Positions 35,157-44,486 of a stretch of 64,000 bases of DNA are shown piece by piece; within the stretch, counting starts at the first letter, position 1, and each line of letters starts with the position of its first letter. Source of the DNA: Bordetella parapertussis (GTDB lineage: Bacteria; Pseudomonadota; Gammaproteobacteria; Burkholderiales; SG8-41); assembly GCA_945906935.1 (NCBI GenBank), contig CAMDSO010000007.1, forward strand, positions 1 to 64,000, in the 5' to 3' direction. The translations under genes were made by a program, and so were the position numbers. The notes beneath the pieces were generated by a model that worked only from the letters and a program-made list of their open reading frames with translations, was not told the origin of the DNA and did not search any database.

Positions 35157-36389
35157 TTATGCCCTCACCGGCGCCGTTTGCAGCGGCAGCCTCAGCGTCG
35201 CCAGCCAGCACAGCAACAACATGAGCGCCGAACCGCACAACACAAACAGCAAGCCGCCCCACTGATAGAGCACACCCGACAACAGGGTTCCGCCGAAACG
35301 ACCGAGCGCATTGGCGGCATAGTAAAAGCCCACGTCTTCAGCCGCCTTTTCCGAGCCGGCATAGGCCAGCACCAGATAGCTGTGCACCGAGGAGTTCACG
35401 GCAAAGGCGAAGCCAAAGACGGTGAGCCCAACAATCACCCAGACCTGCAGCGCCGGCACCTCGAGCCACACCGCGAGCGCCATCACGGCGGGGATCATCG
35501 CCAGCAGCGCCGACCAGCGGCGCGCCGCCGGCACTTCAAGACTCAAGCCATCGGCACTGCGCGCCACCAACTGAGGTGCCAACGCCTGCACCACGCCATA
35601 GCCGATCGTCCATGCGGCGAGAAAAGTGCCGACCATGGAGAACGTCCAGCCGGAGGCATAGAGAAAAACCGGCACACCGACGACAAACCAGACATCGCGC
35701 GCACCGAACAGCACGACGCGTGCGGCGGCCAGTAGGTTGACGCCGCGGTTCTTCGCAAACAATTCGCGCACCGATTTCGACGCCTTGCTTTGCCCCATCA
35801 GTGGCGGCAAGCTCAGCACCACCGCGGCGAGCACGATCAACAGCATGCCCGCCATCGCCCACAGCGCCCACTGAAAACCGAGCACTTGCAACAGCACGCC
35901 ACCGATAAAGAAGCCGATGCCCTTCATCGCATTCTTGCTGCCGGTGAACCAGGCCACCCATTTGAAGAGCTGGCTGTTACCCTGATCCCGCGCTTCCGCA
36001 TGGGTAATCTTGATGGCGGATTTGCTGGCGGTCTTGGTCAGATCCTTCGCCACGCCACAGATGCCCTGACACAACACCACCCACGCCACCGAAGCGTTCG
36101 ACGACCAGCCCGGATCAAGCATGGACAACAGGCCGAAGCCGGCGATCTGTGTCAGCAAGCCGGCGATCAACATGCGCGAGATGCCAAAGCGGGTGGCCAG
36201 CCAGCCGCCAATCAAATTCGCCGGCACCCCGGCGGCCTCGTACAACAGAAAGAGAAACGCCAGCGTGAACGGCGAGTAGCCTAGTTTGTAAAAATGCAGC
36301 AGCACCAGCATGCGCAGCGCGCCGTCAGTCAGCGTAAAGCCCCAATAGGAAGCGGTGACCAGTGCGTAATTGCGTATGGCGCTGCCCAT
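35157..36389 (-). CDS. arsJ: ArsJ organoarsenical efflux MFS transporter
   Basis: The ATG at 36389 (MGSAIRNYALVTASYWGFTLTDGALRMLVLLHF) gives a 410-aa, 12-helix MFS protein; the track start at 36470 runs into the upstream GAPDH gene. The N-terminal segment and EAAGVPANLIGGWLATRFG are typical of ArsJ. ArsJ exports 1-arseno-3-phosphoglycerate, made by the partner GAPDH from arsenate and glyceraldehyde-3-phosphate, giving arsenate resistance without reduction. The start lies 1 bp after the GAPDH stop, so the pair is translationally coupled. Confidence 0.93.
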   Translation of the reverse strand: MGSAIRNYALVTASYWGFTLTDGALRMLVLLHFYKLGYSPFTLAFLFLLYEAAGVPANLIGGWLATRFGISRMLIAGLLTQIAGFGLLSMLDPGWSSNASVAWVVLCQGICGVAKDLTKTASKSAIKITHAEARDQGNSQLFKWVAWFTGSKNAMKGIGFFIGGVLLQVLGFQWALWAMAGMLLIVLAAVVLSLPPLMGQSKASKSVRELFAKNRGVNLLAAARVVLFGARDVWFVVGVPVFLYASGWTFSMVGTFLAAWTIGYGVVQALAPQLVARSADGLSLEVPAARRWSALLAMIPAVMALAVWLEVPALQVWVIVGLTVFGFAFAVNSSVHSYLVLAYAGSEKAAEDVGFYYAANALGRFGGTLLSGVLYQWGGLLFVLCGSALMLLLCWLATLRLPLQTAPVRA

Positions 36390-36390
36390 C

Positions 36391-37434
36391 TCAGAACCCG
36401 GTATCCCGCACGTGACAAGCCAGATCCACCATGCGGCAGGCGTAGCCCATTTCATTGTCGTACCAGGCATAAACCTTGAGCAACGTGTGATCGGTCACCA
36501 GCGTGGAGGGCGCATCGATAATCGAACTGCGGGTGTCACGCGAATAATCGGCACTCACCAGCGGCCGCGTTTCATAACCGAGGATGCCGGCGAGTTCCCC
36601 CTGTGCCGCGGTTTCAAACAACGCGTTCACTGCTTCGGCGGTGGCGGGCTTCTCGAGTTCAAACACGCAATCAGTCAGCGACGCGTTGAGCACCGGTGCC
36701 CGCACCGCATGGCCGTTGAGCTTGCCCTTCAATTCCGGGTAAATCAGCGCAATCGCCGTGGCGCTGCCAGTGGTGGTCGGCGCCAGGCTCAGCATGGCGC
36801 TGCGCGCGCGGCGCAGATCCTTGTGCGGCGCGTCGATCACCACGTTGGTGTTGGTCGGAGCGTGGATGGTCGTGATCTGACCATGCCGGATGCGGAAATT
36901 GTCGTGCACCACCTTGACCACCGGTGCGAGGCAGTTGGTGGTGCAGGATGCGGCGGTAACGATCCTGTCGCGCGCCGGCGTATACAGATGATGATTGATA
37001 CCGACAACGATATTCAGTACACCACCACTCTTCACCGGTGCCGCGACCACCACACGCTTCGCGCCGCGATCCAGATGGCCCTGCAAGGTTTCCGGTGTGA
37101 CAAATTTACCGCTGCATTCGAGCACCACATCCACCCCGAGCTCCCCCCAGGGAATCTCCGCCGGATCGCCAAAGGCGCTAAAGCCCAGGCGCTGATCCGC
37201 GATACACACGGCGTCCTCGCCCTCGGCGCGAATATCGGCGCGCCATTTACCCTGCAAGCTGTCGAAGGCGAGCAAATGGGCAGTGGCTGCCGCGCCGCCC
37301 TTGAGTTCGTTGAGATGAACCACCTGCAGACGATTGCCAGCGCGCGGATCGTCGTGCGGACGCTCGGCCGCGCCCATGGCGGCGCGCAGCGCCACCCGTC
37401 CAATACGGCCCATGCCATTGATGCCTACTTTCAT
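36391..37434 (-). CDS. ArsJ-associated glyceraldehyde-3-phosphate dehydrogenase
   Basis: A 347-aa type I GAPDH. It has the Rossmann start [34 protein letters not shown], the catalytic Cys in [21 protein letters not shown], and [15 protein letters not shown] near the end. Genes of this type in ars operons supply 1-arseno-3-phosphoglycerate to ArsJ. The position between arsR and arsJ makes this role much more likely than central glycolysis. It sits 77 bp downstream of arsR. Confidence 0.94.
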   Translation of the reverse strand: MKVGINGMGRIGRVALRAAMGAAERPHDDPRAGNRLQVVHLNELKGGAAATAHLLAFDSLQGKWRADIRAEGEDAVCIADQRLGFSAFGDPAEIPWGELGVDVVLECSGKFVTPETLQGHLDRGAKRVVVAAPVKSGGVLNIVVGINHHLYTPARDRIVTAASCTTNCLAPVVKVVHDNFRIRHGQITTIHAPTNTNVVIDAPHKDLRRARSAMLSLAPTTTGSATAIALIYPELKGKLNGHAVRAPVLNASLTDCVFELEKPATAEAVNALFETAAQGELAGILGYETRPLVSADYSRDTRSSIIDAPSTLVTDHTLLKVYAWYDNEMGYACRMVDLACHVRDTGF

Positions 37435-37511
37435 TACAAACCTCCCCGATGACTTGTCACTGCATGCGTTGATAGAGACTGATTAAACCCGGCGCCGCAC
37501 CACCGGGCGCT

Positions 37512-37874
37512 TCAAACTTTTGCTTTGACCGTGCGTTGCGCGCGCACCGGCGACGACACCGGCGCACACACACTTACCGGTGTGCACGGATTGCCACCAC
37601 AGCAATTGGCGGTCAGGAACCCAAGCAATTCATTCATGCGGTCAAAACGCGCCGAATAAAAAATAAAGCGGCTCGCGGTGCGCGCTTCGAGCAGGCCGGC
37701 GGCGCTCAACTCTTTCAGATGAAAGGACAGCGTTGCCGGCAGGATCTCGAGCGCGGTGGCGATGTTGCCGGCGGTCATGCCCTGCGGCCCGTGTTCGATC
37801 AGCAGGCGGTAGATCGCCAGCCGGGTTTCCTGTGCCAGCGCGCCGAGCGCCCTGACGGCTTCTTTTGATTTCAT
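37512..37874 (-). CDS. arsR: ArsR-family arsenic-responsive repressor
   Basis: A 120-aa winged-helix repressor starting at MKSKEAVRALGAL (the track's TTG start adds 10 residues). The helix-turn-helix is at TAGNIATALEILPATLSFHLKELSAAGLLEAR. The C-terminal NCCGGNPC gives a vicinal Cys pair plus a third Cys, the likely As(III) site. This differs from the CVC site in the recognition helix of the E. coli plasmid ArsR. It is first in the ars operon and probably represses its own transcription. Confidence 0.92.
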   Translation of the reverse strand: MKSKEAVRALGALAQETRLAIYRLLIEHGPQGMTAGNIATALEILPATLSFHLKELSAAGLLEARTASRFIFYSARFDRMNELLGFLTANCCGGNPCTPVSVCAPVSSPVRAQRTVKAKV

Positions 37875-37900
37875 ATTTTTAAGAATATCAAAGTAATATT
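37873..37900 (-). promoter_or_regulatory. Candidate ArsR operator overlapping the arsR start
   Basis: Two AT-rich dyads overlap: ATATTTTTAAGAATAT (37873-37888), a near-perfect palindrome that includes the start codon, and AATAT-N7-ATATT (37884-37900). Such ATAT-rich inverted repeats fit ArsR/SmtB operators. Position at the start codon implies repression at or just after initiation of transcription. Confidence 0.55.
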
Positions 37901-37955
37901 GCAAAAAAATGACGGTCAGCGGTTTTTGAGTTCAAGGGTTTAAACGCTTAGGCGT

Positions 37956-39344
37956 TTAGGCGTTGAGTCGGGACGAAGCGGTGCGCTGCAACAACTTGAG
38001 CATGGCATCGGCCTTGTCGAAGGTTTCCTGGTATTCCTCTTCGAGCCGGGAGTCGGCGACGATGCCGCCGCCGGCCCAGCAGTGCACGCGGCCGCCGGCA
38101 TACACCAGCGTGCGGATGGCGATATTCAGATCCATCGCGCCGTCGTAACCGAGGTAACCGATGGCGCCGCAATAGACGCCACGACGCTGCGGTTCGAGCT
38201 CCTCGATGATCTGCATGGCGCGCAACTTGGGCGCACCAGTGATCGAACCGCCGGGAAAACAACCGCGCAACAAATCAAGCGCATCACACTCTGGCCGCAG
38301 GCGGCCGCTCACCGTGCTGACGAGATGATGCACGGTGGCGAAGCTTTCAACTTCAAACAGACGCGGCACACGCACCGAACCGGTCTCGCAGGTCTTCGAC
38401 AAATCATTGCGCAGCAGATCAACGATCATGACGTTCTCCGCACGGTCCTTGGCGCTCGCCTGCAATTCGGCAATACGTTGAGCATCGAGATGCGGGTGCC
38501 CGGCGCGCGGCCGCGTGCCCTTGATCGGCTTGGTTTCCACCACGCCCTCGCGCACCTGCAGAAAACGTTCCGGCGAGGCCGACAGTACCGTGCCGTAAGG
38601 TGTGCGCAAATAAGCCGCGTACGGCGCGGGGTTAACAATGCGCAGCGCCTGATAAGCACTCCACGGATCACCCGCCGCCGGCGCCGCAAAACGCTGCGCC
38701 AGATTGACCTGATAACAATCACCGGCCTCGATGAAATCAATCACACGGCGAAACCGCCGCGCATACGATTCACGCGTCAGATTGGAGGCCAGCGGGCCGG
38801 TGATATGAAAGGGCTGGCGTACGCGCTCCTTCACCGGCGCACTAAACTGCGCCACCAGGCGGTTCCATTTCCAGTCGGTTTCGGGGTCACGCCCCTGCCC
38901 CACCAGCCAGCTGCGACGCTCATGATGATCGACCACCAACGCCCAGTCGTAGATGCCGACGGCCATCTCCGGCATTTTCTCTTCGTTGCGCGCGTGCACC
39001 GGCAGCGTTTCGAAGCGCCGACCGAGGTCATACGAAAAATAACCGAGCGCGCCGCCGCAGAAGGGCAGATCACAGGCGGCGGCCTGATCCACCGCCAGCT
39101 GCCGGCGTAACAATACAAACGGATCCTCGCGCGTGAGCTCGCTGCCTTCGCCGCGCACTTCAGTCAGATTGCCGCGCGTCACCAGCGTGATATAGGGCTC
39201 GGCGGCGATGATGTCGTAGCGCGACTGCGTCAGCGCATGATTGCCGCTGTCGAGAAACACCGCCCACGGCCGATCGGCGACGGCTTCGAAGAGCGCGGCG
39301 CTGTTGTCGTGATAAGGCAGTTCGGTGCACAGAAGGGCTGACAT
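37956..39344 (-). CDS. pabB: Aminodeoxychorismate synthase component I
   Basis: A 462-aa protein from MSALLCTELPYHDN (the track's GTG start at 39383 adds 13 residues and neither has a strong SD). Chorismate-binding motifs are ESYARRFRRVIDFIEAGDCYQVNLAQRF, VETKPIKGTRPRAG, GSITGAPKLRAMQIIEELE, and GGGIVADSRLEEEYQETFDKADAML. The PIKGT lysine is the catalytic residue found in PabB where TrpE lacks it. It makes 4-amino-4-deoxychorismate for folate synthesis with a PabA glutaminase not in this window. There is no fused PabC domain. Confidence 0.9.
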   Translation of the reverse strand: MSALLCTELPYHDNSAALFEAVADRPWAVFLDSGNHALTQSRYDIIAAEPYITLVTRGNLTEVRGEGSELTREDPFVLLRRQLAVDQAAACDLPFCGGALGYFSYDLGRRFETLPVHARNEEKMPEMAVGIYDWALVVDHHERRSWLVGQGRDPETDWKWNRLVAQFSAPVKERVRQPFHITGPLASNLTRESYARRFRRVIDFIEAGDCYQVNLAQRFAAPAAGDPWSAYQALRIVNPAPYAAYLRTPYGTVLSASPERFLQVREGVVETKPIKGTRPRAGHPHLDAQRIAELQASAKDRAENVMIVDLLRNDLSKTCETGSVRVPRLFEVESFATVHHLVSTVSGRLRPECDALDLLRGCFPGGSITGAPKLRAMQIIEELEPQRRGVYCGAIGYLGYDGAMDLNIAIRTLVYAGGRVHCWAGGGIVADSRLEEEYQETFDKADAMLKLLQRTASSRLNA

Positions 39345-39419
39345 GAGCGGCGTATTTTGCAATACCGCGACCCGCTGCGCCACCGGCGGCGGCCGTATAC
39401 AACGCTTAATGGCATGAAT

Positions 39420-39992
39420 TCAGAAGCGCGAACCGGGTTGCGCCAGAAACTCCAGCTCCGCCGGCGTCGAAACGCGATCGAGCACGGCATTGCGATGCGG
39501 AAAGCGCCCGAAGCGCGCGATCACCGCATGATGCCGGCGCGCCCATTCGGACATATCGCCGACCTGCGTGTCGCCGTCGAGCGCAGCGAACAATTCGACT
39601 GCGCGTTGCTGTGTGGCGAGATCTTCGGCGTGCTCGAAAGGCAGATAGACGAAACAGCGCTCGAGCGGCGATAAGCTGACATCCCAAGCGCAGGCCAGCA
39701 TGTGCAGCGCCGCCGCCAGCGCCTGCACATCCGTGGCAAAAGCCTGCGCCTGGCCGCGAAAAATATTGCGTGAAAACTGGTCGAGCACAACGATCAATGC
39801 CAGCAGACTGCGCGGCGCCTCGCGCCAGGCGTTCAAATCTCCGGCGGCGGCGCGCGCATAGAGCGACAGAAAGCGCGTGCGGATGAGGTCATCAAAAGCA
39901 TCGTCCTTGCGGAACCACAGCGCGCGGCGCTGTCCGTGCTCCGGCGTGCCGGCTGCACCGAACCAGAAATCAAGCACCTCGTCAGAGCTCAT
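39420..39992 (-). CDS. DUF924 family protein
   Basis: A 190-aa, all-helical protein. DUF924 hallmarks are VLDFWFGAAGTPEHG, ALWFRKDDAFDDLIR, LIVVLDQFSRNIFRG, YLPFEHAEDLATQQRAVELF, and RRHHAVIARFGRFPHRNAVLDR. The repeated-helix pattern resembles TPR-like folds. The function is unknown. The gene follows pabB's region on the same strand, and its start abuts the alcohol dehydrogenase remnant. Confidence 0.9.
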   Translation of the reverse strand: MSSDEVLDFWFGAAGTPEHGQRRALWFRKDDAFDDLIRTRFLSLYARAAAGDLNAWREAPRSLLALIVVLDQFSRNIFRGQAQAFATDVQALAAALHMLACAWDVSLSPLERCFVYLPFEHAEDLATQQRAVELFAALDGDTQVGDMSEWARRHHAVIARFGRFPHRNAVLDRVSTPAELEFLAQPGSRF

Positions 39993-40360
39993 CAGAACTC
40001 CACCACGCTGCGGATCGACTCGCCCGCATGCATCAACTCAAAACCGCGGTTGATGTCGGCCAGCGCGAGTTTGTGCGTAATGAGATCATCGATATTGATT
40101 TTGCCGTCCATATACCAGTCGGCAATTTTTGGCACATCGCTACGCCCCTTGACGCCGCCGAAAGCGGTGCCCTTCCAGACACGCCCGGTCACCCGTTGAA
40201 ACGGCCGCGTTTTGATTTCCTGCCCGGCGCCAACGATACCGATGAACACCGACATCACGTTAAGGCCAATACCGCCCGGGCCAAACACCATAACATTGGC
40301 TCCCGGCTCGATCTTCGCCGCGTTGATCACCACACCGATGCCGGTGGCAACGCCGCACTG
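39992..40360 (-). pseudogene. Remnant of class III alcohol dehydrogenase / S-(hydroxymethyl)glutathione dehydrogenase
   Basis: The frame keeps two pieces of the GSH-dependent formaldehyde dehydrogenase family: QCGVATGIGVVINAAKIEPG...GGIGLNV, and GIVGAGQEIKTRPFQRVTG...DGKINIDDLITHKLALADINRGFELMHAGESIRSVV. The N-terminal half with the zinc site is gone. About 80 residues between GGIGLNV and the GAGQEI segment are deleted in frame, removing most of the NAD-binding fold. The first 22 residues of the track ORF match nothing in the family. The gene cannot encode a working enzyme. The junctions suggest two separate deletions. Confidence 0.85.
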
Positions 40361-40415
40361 ACCTTCATTCCTGCTCCATCGCAATTTGTTTTTATGGGTC
40401 GCTATACTAGCAAAG

Positions 40416-41306
40416 ATGAATCCCACTTATTGCGGCCGCTTCGCGCCTTCACCGACCGGACCGCTGCATTTCGGTTCACTGATCGCCGCAGTGGCCAGTT
40501 ACGCCGATGCCCGCCATCACGGCGGTCGCTGGCTGCTGCGCATCGAAGACCTCGACACGCCGCGCAGCGTGCCCGGTGCCAGCGAGGACATCCGCGCCAC
40601 GCTCGCCGCCTGCGGCATGCACGCCGACGGCGAAATCATGGCGCAAAGCGCGCGCAGCGAAGTCTATGCCGCGGCACTCGCCCAACTGCGCGCACGCGGC
40701 CTCGCCTATGCCTGCGCCTGTAGCCGGCGTGAAATCGCCGACTCGGCGCTACGCGGGATTGAAGGCCCGGTCTACCCCGGCACCTGCCGCACCGGTATCG
40801 GCGACAGACCGGCGCGCGCCTGGCGCGTCAACACCCACGGTGCACAAATCGCCTTCGACGACGCGGTGCAAGGCCGCGTCACGCAAGACCTCGAGCGCGA
40901 CATCGGCGATTTCGTTCTCTATCGCGCCGATCAGATACACGCCTATCAACTTGCCGTCGTAGTCGATGATGCCGCGCAGGGCGTCACCGACGTGGTGCGC
41001 GGCGCCGATCTGCTCGATTCAACACCGCGACAGATTTATTTGCAGCAGCGACTCGACCTGCCAACGCCGCATTATCTGCACGTGCCGGTCGCCGTCAATG
41101 CGGCCGGCGAAAAACTCAGCAAGCAGACGCAGGCAGCGGCGATCGACCGCGCGCAGGCACTGCCCGCGCTGACCTCGGCACTGCAGAGGCTGGGCCAACA
41201 ACCAGCGGCCGTGGGCTCCATTGCAGAACTCTGGGCGTGGGCCATCCCGCACTGGCGGCGCGAGAACATTCCACGTCAACGCGCCCTGCCCATGACCACG
41301 ACCTGA
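40416..41306 (+). CDS. gluQ: Glutamyl-Q tRNA(Asp) synthetase
   Basis: A 296-aa GluRS paralogue starting at MNPTYCGRFAPSPTGPLHFG (HIGH-like PLHFG). The zinc site is C-A-C near residue 100 with YPGTC. The adenylate motif RGADLLDSTPRQIYLQ and the KMSKS-like KLSKQ follow. The anticodon-binding domain of true GluRS is absent, as expected of GluQ/YadB, which charges glutamate onto queuosine in tRNA-Asp. A TATACT box (40403-40408) lies 8 bases before the ATG, implying a very short leader. Confidence 0.95.
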   Translation: MNPTYCGRFAPSPTGPLHFGSLIAAVASYADARHHGGRWLLRIEDLDTPRSVPGASEDIRATLAACGMHADGEIMAQSARSEVYAAALAQLRARGLAYACACSRREIADSALRGIEGPVYPGTCRTGIGDRPARAWRVNTHGAQIAFDDAVQGRVTQDLERDIGDFVLYRADQIHAYQLAVVVDDAAQGVTDVVRGADLLDSTPRQIYLQQRLDLPTPHYLHVPVAVNAAGEKLSKQTQAAAIDRAQALPALTSALQRLGQQPAAVGSIAELWAWAIPHWRRENIPRQRALPMTTT

Positions 41307-41365
41307 CTACAGGCGCAATATTGCAACGCTTGGGGACGGCTTTACCCACAGGGCATAATGCCGGC

Positions 41366-42508
41366 ATGTTCAAGGACGACGCACAGAATCAACTGCCGGA
41401 AGTTGGCTTTGCCTACCGGCTGTATGCGACCACGCCGCGCGCGTTCTTGACGCCGCTGCTGGTGGCGCTGAACATTGTTGTGTTTGTCTGGATGATCGCC
41501 GATGGCGTTGCTGTCCTCGGCGGCCGCCCTGATGATTACCTGCGTTTCGGTGCCAACTTCGGCCCGTTAACCAGCGGCGGCGAGTGGTGGCGGCTGGCAA
41601 GCTGCCTCTTCGTGCACGCCGGCATCCTGCACCTGGGCTTCAATATGTGGGCGCTGTGGGATTGTGGCCGCCTCACCGAGCGCCTGTTTGGCAATGCGTG
41701 GTTCGTGTTGATCTATCTGTTCGCAGGCCTCTGCGGCAGCCTCGCCAGCATGCTCTGGCATAACGAGGTGGTGAGTGTCGGTGCCTCCGGCGCGGTGTTC
41801 GGCGTGTTTGGCGCGCTGCTCGCCTTCACCATCCGTCAGCGCGGCTCGATCCCGGAATCAATGCTCAACCGGCTACGCATCAGCACCTCGATCTTCGTCA
41901 CCTTTTCGCTGTGCTATGGCTTTGCCGCCGCCGGCGTTGACAACGCCGCGCACCTGGGCGGACTGGCGGCTGGCTTTTTGATCGGCCTGATCGGCGCGCG
42001 GCCGCTGGAAAAAAACGCCCGCAACAAAGGCCACGCGGGGCGCATCGCGCTGGCGGTGCTGATTGCCGCCAGCGCCTTTGCTGCGGCCGTGCATTTTGTG
42101 CCGGATACCTCGCGTGTCTACCGTCAGGCCCTCGCGCTGCAAAAAGCGATTGATGCATTTGCCGTCGACGAAAAGAATCTCGGCAACACCTTCGAAGCGC
42201 TGGTTAAACGCGCGCGCGACGCCGCCCCCGACGACAAGACCATCATGCGCGAGCTGCGCGCCGATCTGCTGCCGGCCTGGGATGCCACGATTACACGTTT
42301 GTTAGCGGTCGAACTCGATGCTGGCGCGCCGCTGCGCAAGGATTACGATATTTTGCTGCGCTACGCGCAGGCGCGGCGCGCCATGACCGCTGCGCTGGCC
42401 GATTTTCTGGAAAGCGGCACACCGGCAAGCCGGCAGGATTTTCTCGACAAACGCGCCGCCACCGAAAGCGCGCTACAGGAATACCGCGAACAACAAAAGA
42501 GGAAATAA
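41366..42508 (+). CDS. Rhomboid-family intramembrane serine protease with long C-terminal extension
   Basis: A 380-aa protein from MFKDDAQNQLPEVGF; the track start adds 43 residues that overlap gluQ. Rhomboid motifs are WWRLASCLFVHAGILHLGFNMWALW (the H-x3-N element), the nucleophile Ser in SVGASGAVFGVFGALLAF, and the partner His in NAAHLGGLAAGFLIGL. After a further TM near 245 come about 125 charged helical residues, probably cytoplasmic or periplasmic, with no domain I recognise. Substrates are unknown. Confidence 0.9.
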   Translation: MFKDDAQNQLPEVGFAYRLYATTPRAFLTPLLVALNIVVFVWMIADGVAVLGGRPDDYLRFGANFGPLTSGGEWWRLASCLFVHAGILHLGFNMWALWDCGRLTERLFGNAWFVLIYLFAGLCGSLASMLWHNEVVSVGASGAVFGVFGALLAFTIRQRGSIPESMLNRLRISTSIFVTFSLCYGFAAAGVDNAAHLGGLAAGFLIGLIGARPLEKNARNKGHAGRIALAVLIAASAFAAAVHFVPDTSRVYRQALALQKAIDAFAVDEKNLGNTFEALVKRARDAAPDDKTIMRELRADLLPAWDATITRLLAVELDAGAPLRKDYDILLRYAQARRAMTAALADFLESGTPASRQDFLDKRAATESALQEYREQQKRK

Positions 42509-42622
42509 ATCGTGCGACAAGCTAGGTGCGTGAACGCAGCCAAGAGCAAGCAACAAGTCGTAAGCCCGCTCGTTAATGCCACGCCGCGGCTGACCCACGA
42601 CCGTAGCCGGCAGCCTCATCGC

Positions 42623-43585
42623 ATGCACAACTCCCTTTTTGCACTGGCACTGCTGGCATTGCCGTTCAGCGCACACGCCGAATACCCTGAGCGGGCGTTG
42701 CGTCTGGTGGTGCCCTTCCCGCCGGGTGGCGGCGTCGACATTCCAGCGCGCGCGATTGCGCCACCACTCGCAGAAATTCTCAAACAACCGGTGGTGGTTG
42801 AAAACCGCAGCGGTGCCGGCGGTTCGGTGGGAGCGGCGAGCGTCGCGCGCGCGACCGCCGACGGCTACACCATCCTGCTCGGTTCGAGCAGCACGCTCAG
42901 CGTCGCGCCCAGTCTGTATGGCAATCTAGCCTACCATCCGGTGCGTGATTTTGCGGCCATCAGCATGGTTGAACAAAAAGCCTATGTGCTCGTCGCGCAT
43001 CCCGCGCTGCCGGCAAAAAATGTTGCTGAGCTGCTGACATTGGCACGTCGCCAACCCACACGCATCACCATCGCCTCGTCCGGGGTGGGTAGCTCCAACC
43101 ACATGGTCGGCGAACTTATACAGCTCAGCACCGGCACGCGCTTTACGCATATTCCGTACAAGGGCAGCGCGCCGGCCATGATCGAACTGATGGGCGGACA
43201 GGTCGACCTGCATGTGGATCAGGTGATGTCGGCGATCAGTTATGTGCGTAGCGGCAAGGTCCGCGCGCTGGCGGTGACCAGCCGCGCCAAACGCTCGCCG
43301 CAACTGCCCGACACGCCGACCTTCGATGAAGCCGGTGTGAGCGGCTTTGAGGCCAGCGGCTTCACGGGCCTGGTCGCCCCGGCCGGCACGCCGCCGGAGG
43401 TCATCAACAAACTCAACGCCGCCATCCACCGCGTTCTGGCCCAACCGGCCATCCGCGATTTCATGACGGGACTCGGCAGCGACGTCGTGCCGGGCACCCC
43501 TGAGGAACTCGGCAACTATATTCGCACCGACCTCGCGCGCTGGACCGGCGTAGTGAAAAAAAGCGGCCTCAAACTCGATCCCTGA
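42623..43585 (+). CDS. Bug-family (TctC-like) periplasmic binding protein
   Basis: A 320-aa binding protein starting MHNSLFALALLALPFSAHAEYP, a clear signal peptide; the upstream 37 codons of the track ORF have no signal. Bug motifs are RALRLVVPFPPGGGVDIPARAIAPPLAE, VENRSGAGGSVGAASVARATADGYTILLG, SSGVGSSNHMVGELIQLSTGTRFTHIPYKGSAPAMIELMGGQ and APAGTPPEVINKLNAAI. It is solitary, with no TctAB partner. It is convergent with the patatin lipoprotein gene. Confidence 0.93.
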   Translation: MHNSLFALALLALPFSAHAEYPERALRLVVPFPPGGGVDIPARAIAPPLAEILKQPVVVENRSGAGGSVGAASVARATADGYTILLGSSSTLSVAPSLYGNLAYHPVRDFAAISMVEQKAYVLVAHPALPAKNVAELLTLARRQPTRITIASSGVGSSNHMVGELIQLSTGTRFTHIPYKGSAPAMIELMGGQVDLHVDQVMSAISYVRSGKVRALAVTSRAKRSPQLPDTPTFDEAGVSGFEASGFTGLVAPAGTPPEVINKLNAAIHRVLAQPAIRDFMTGLGSDVVPGTPEELGNYIRTDLARWTGVVKKSGLKLDP

Positions 43586-43601
43586 TTCGACCCCTGAGCG
43601 G

Positions 43602-44462
43602 TCAGCGCGGCGCCAGCGAGACACGCGCTCTGGCCGCCTCCGCCAGACGCTCGCGCAGCAGCGGCAGCGCCGCACGCGCCGCCACCTCGCCGGCGGCGAT
43701 ACTCTCCAGCCGCGCAGAAAAATCGAGTGTGCGGGTGCGCGGGTTATCAGGCCGGATGGGCACATCGGCCTGCGCAACCTCATCGCTGCCGCGCCACGAC
43801 ACATCAACCGCCACCACCACATCAGCGCCCATGCGACGCGCCACCGCTACTGGCACGCGGCTGCTCAAACCGCCGTCGACATATTCAACCCCGGCAATCA
43901 ATACCGGCCAGAAGATATCCGGAATACTCGCTGAGGCGCGCACCGCAAGCCCCGTATTGCCGCGGTTAAAAACCGTCATACGCTTTGCCTCACGCGCGGT
44001 CGCCACCACCGCAAAAGCCCGCGGCATGGTCTCGATCGAACGGTTGCCGAGCAGGCGGTTGACGTACTTTTGCAAGGCCTCGCCGCGCACGCGGCCGGGT
44101 CCAAAAAGAGTGGGGTCAATCAGGTCGCCGTCTTCGATTTTCAGCGCGTGTTGCTCGATCGCCGCCGCCGTCATGCCCGATGCATAAAGGGATGCCACCA
44201 CCGCGCCCGAGCTGCTGCCGACCACAATATCCACCTGCAGGCCGGCCGCCTCCAGTGCCTTGATCACACCGACGTGCGCAAAACCGCGCGACCCACCCGC
44301 CCCCAGCACCAGTGCGAGCAGCGGTCGCGCCGCCTGCAAGCGCTCGATGGGCAGCGCACGCGGCGTCGCCAGTTCGGGATATTCGCGCGGCGTGAGGGCA
44401 CAACCCGCCAGCAGCAGCGCCATCAGCGTGACCAACATCAACCTACACATCGGTTTTGCCAT
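43602..44462 (-). CDS. Patatin-like phospholipase, lipoprotein (RssA-like)
   Basis: Started at MAKPMCRLMLVTLMALLLAGC, with lipobox LAGC, giving a 286-aa lipoprotein. The track start at 44633 would translate the upstream tandem repeat. Catalytic features are the oxyanion glycine loop VLGAGGSRGFAHVGVIKALE, the nucleophile in VVGSSSGAVVASLYASG, and the dyad Asp in VEYVDGGLSSRVPV. Such serine hydrolases act on phospholipids or lysophospholipids. Membrane anchoring points to envelope lipid turnover. Confidence 0.9.
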   Translation of the reverse strand: MAKPMCRLMLVTLMALLLAGCALTPREYPELATPRALPIERLQAARPLLALVLGAGGSRGFAHVGVIKALEAAGLQVDIVVGSSSGAVVASLYASGMTAAAIEQHALKIEDGDLIDPTLFGPGRVRGEALQKYVNRLLGNRSIETMPRAFAVVATAREAKRMTVFNRGNTGLAVRASASIPDIFWPVLIAGVEYVDGGLSSRVPVAVARRMGADVVVAVDVSWRGSDEVAQADVPIRPDNPRTRTLDFSARLESIAAGEVAARAALPLLRERLAEAARARVSLAPR

Positions 44463-44486
44463 CGCGCCGTCGACTGTTGGCGCTAA

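Noticed and set aside
39992-40426. Annotating the alcohol dehydrogenase ORF as a short functional enzyme
   Set aside because: The zinc-binding N-terminal half and most of the NAD-binding fold are missing; the first 22 residues are unrelated.
42926-43822. 298-aa minus-strand ORF
   Set aside because: Antisense of a Bug gene and out of frame with the patatin gene; no recognisable domain.
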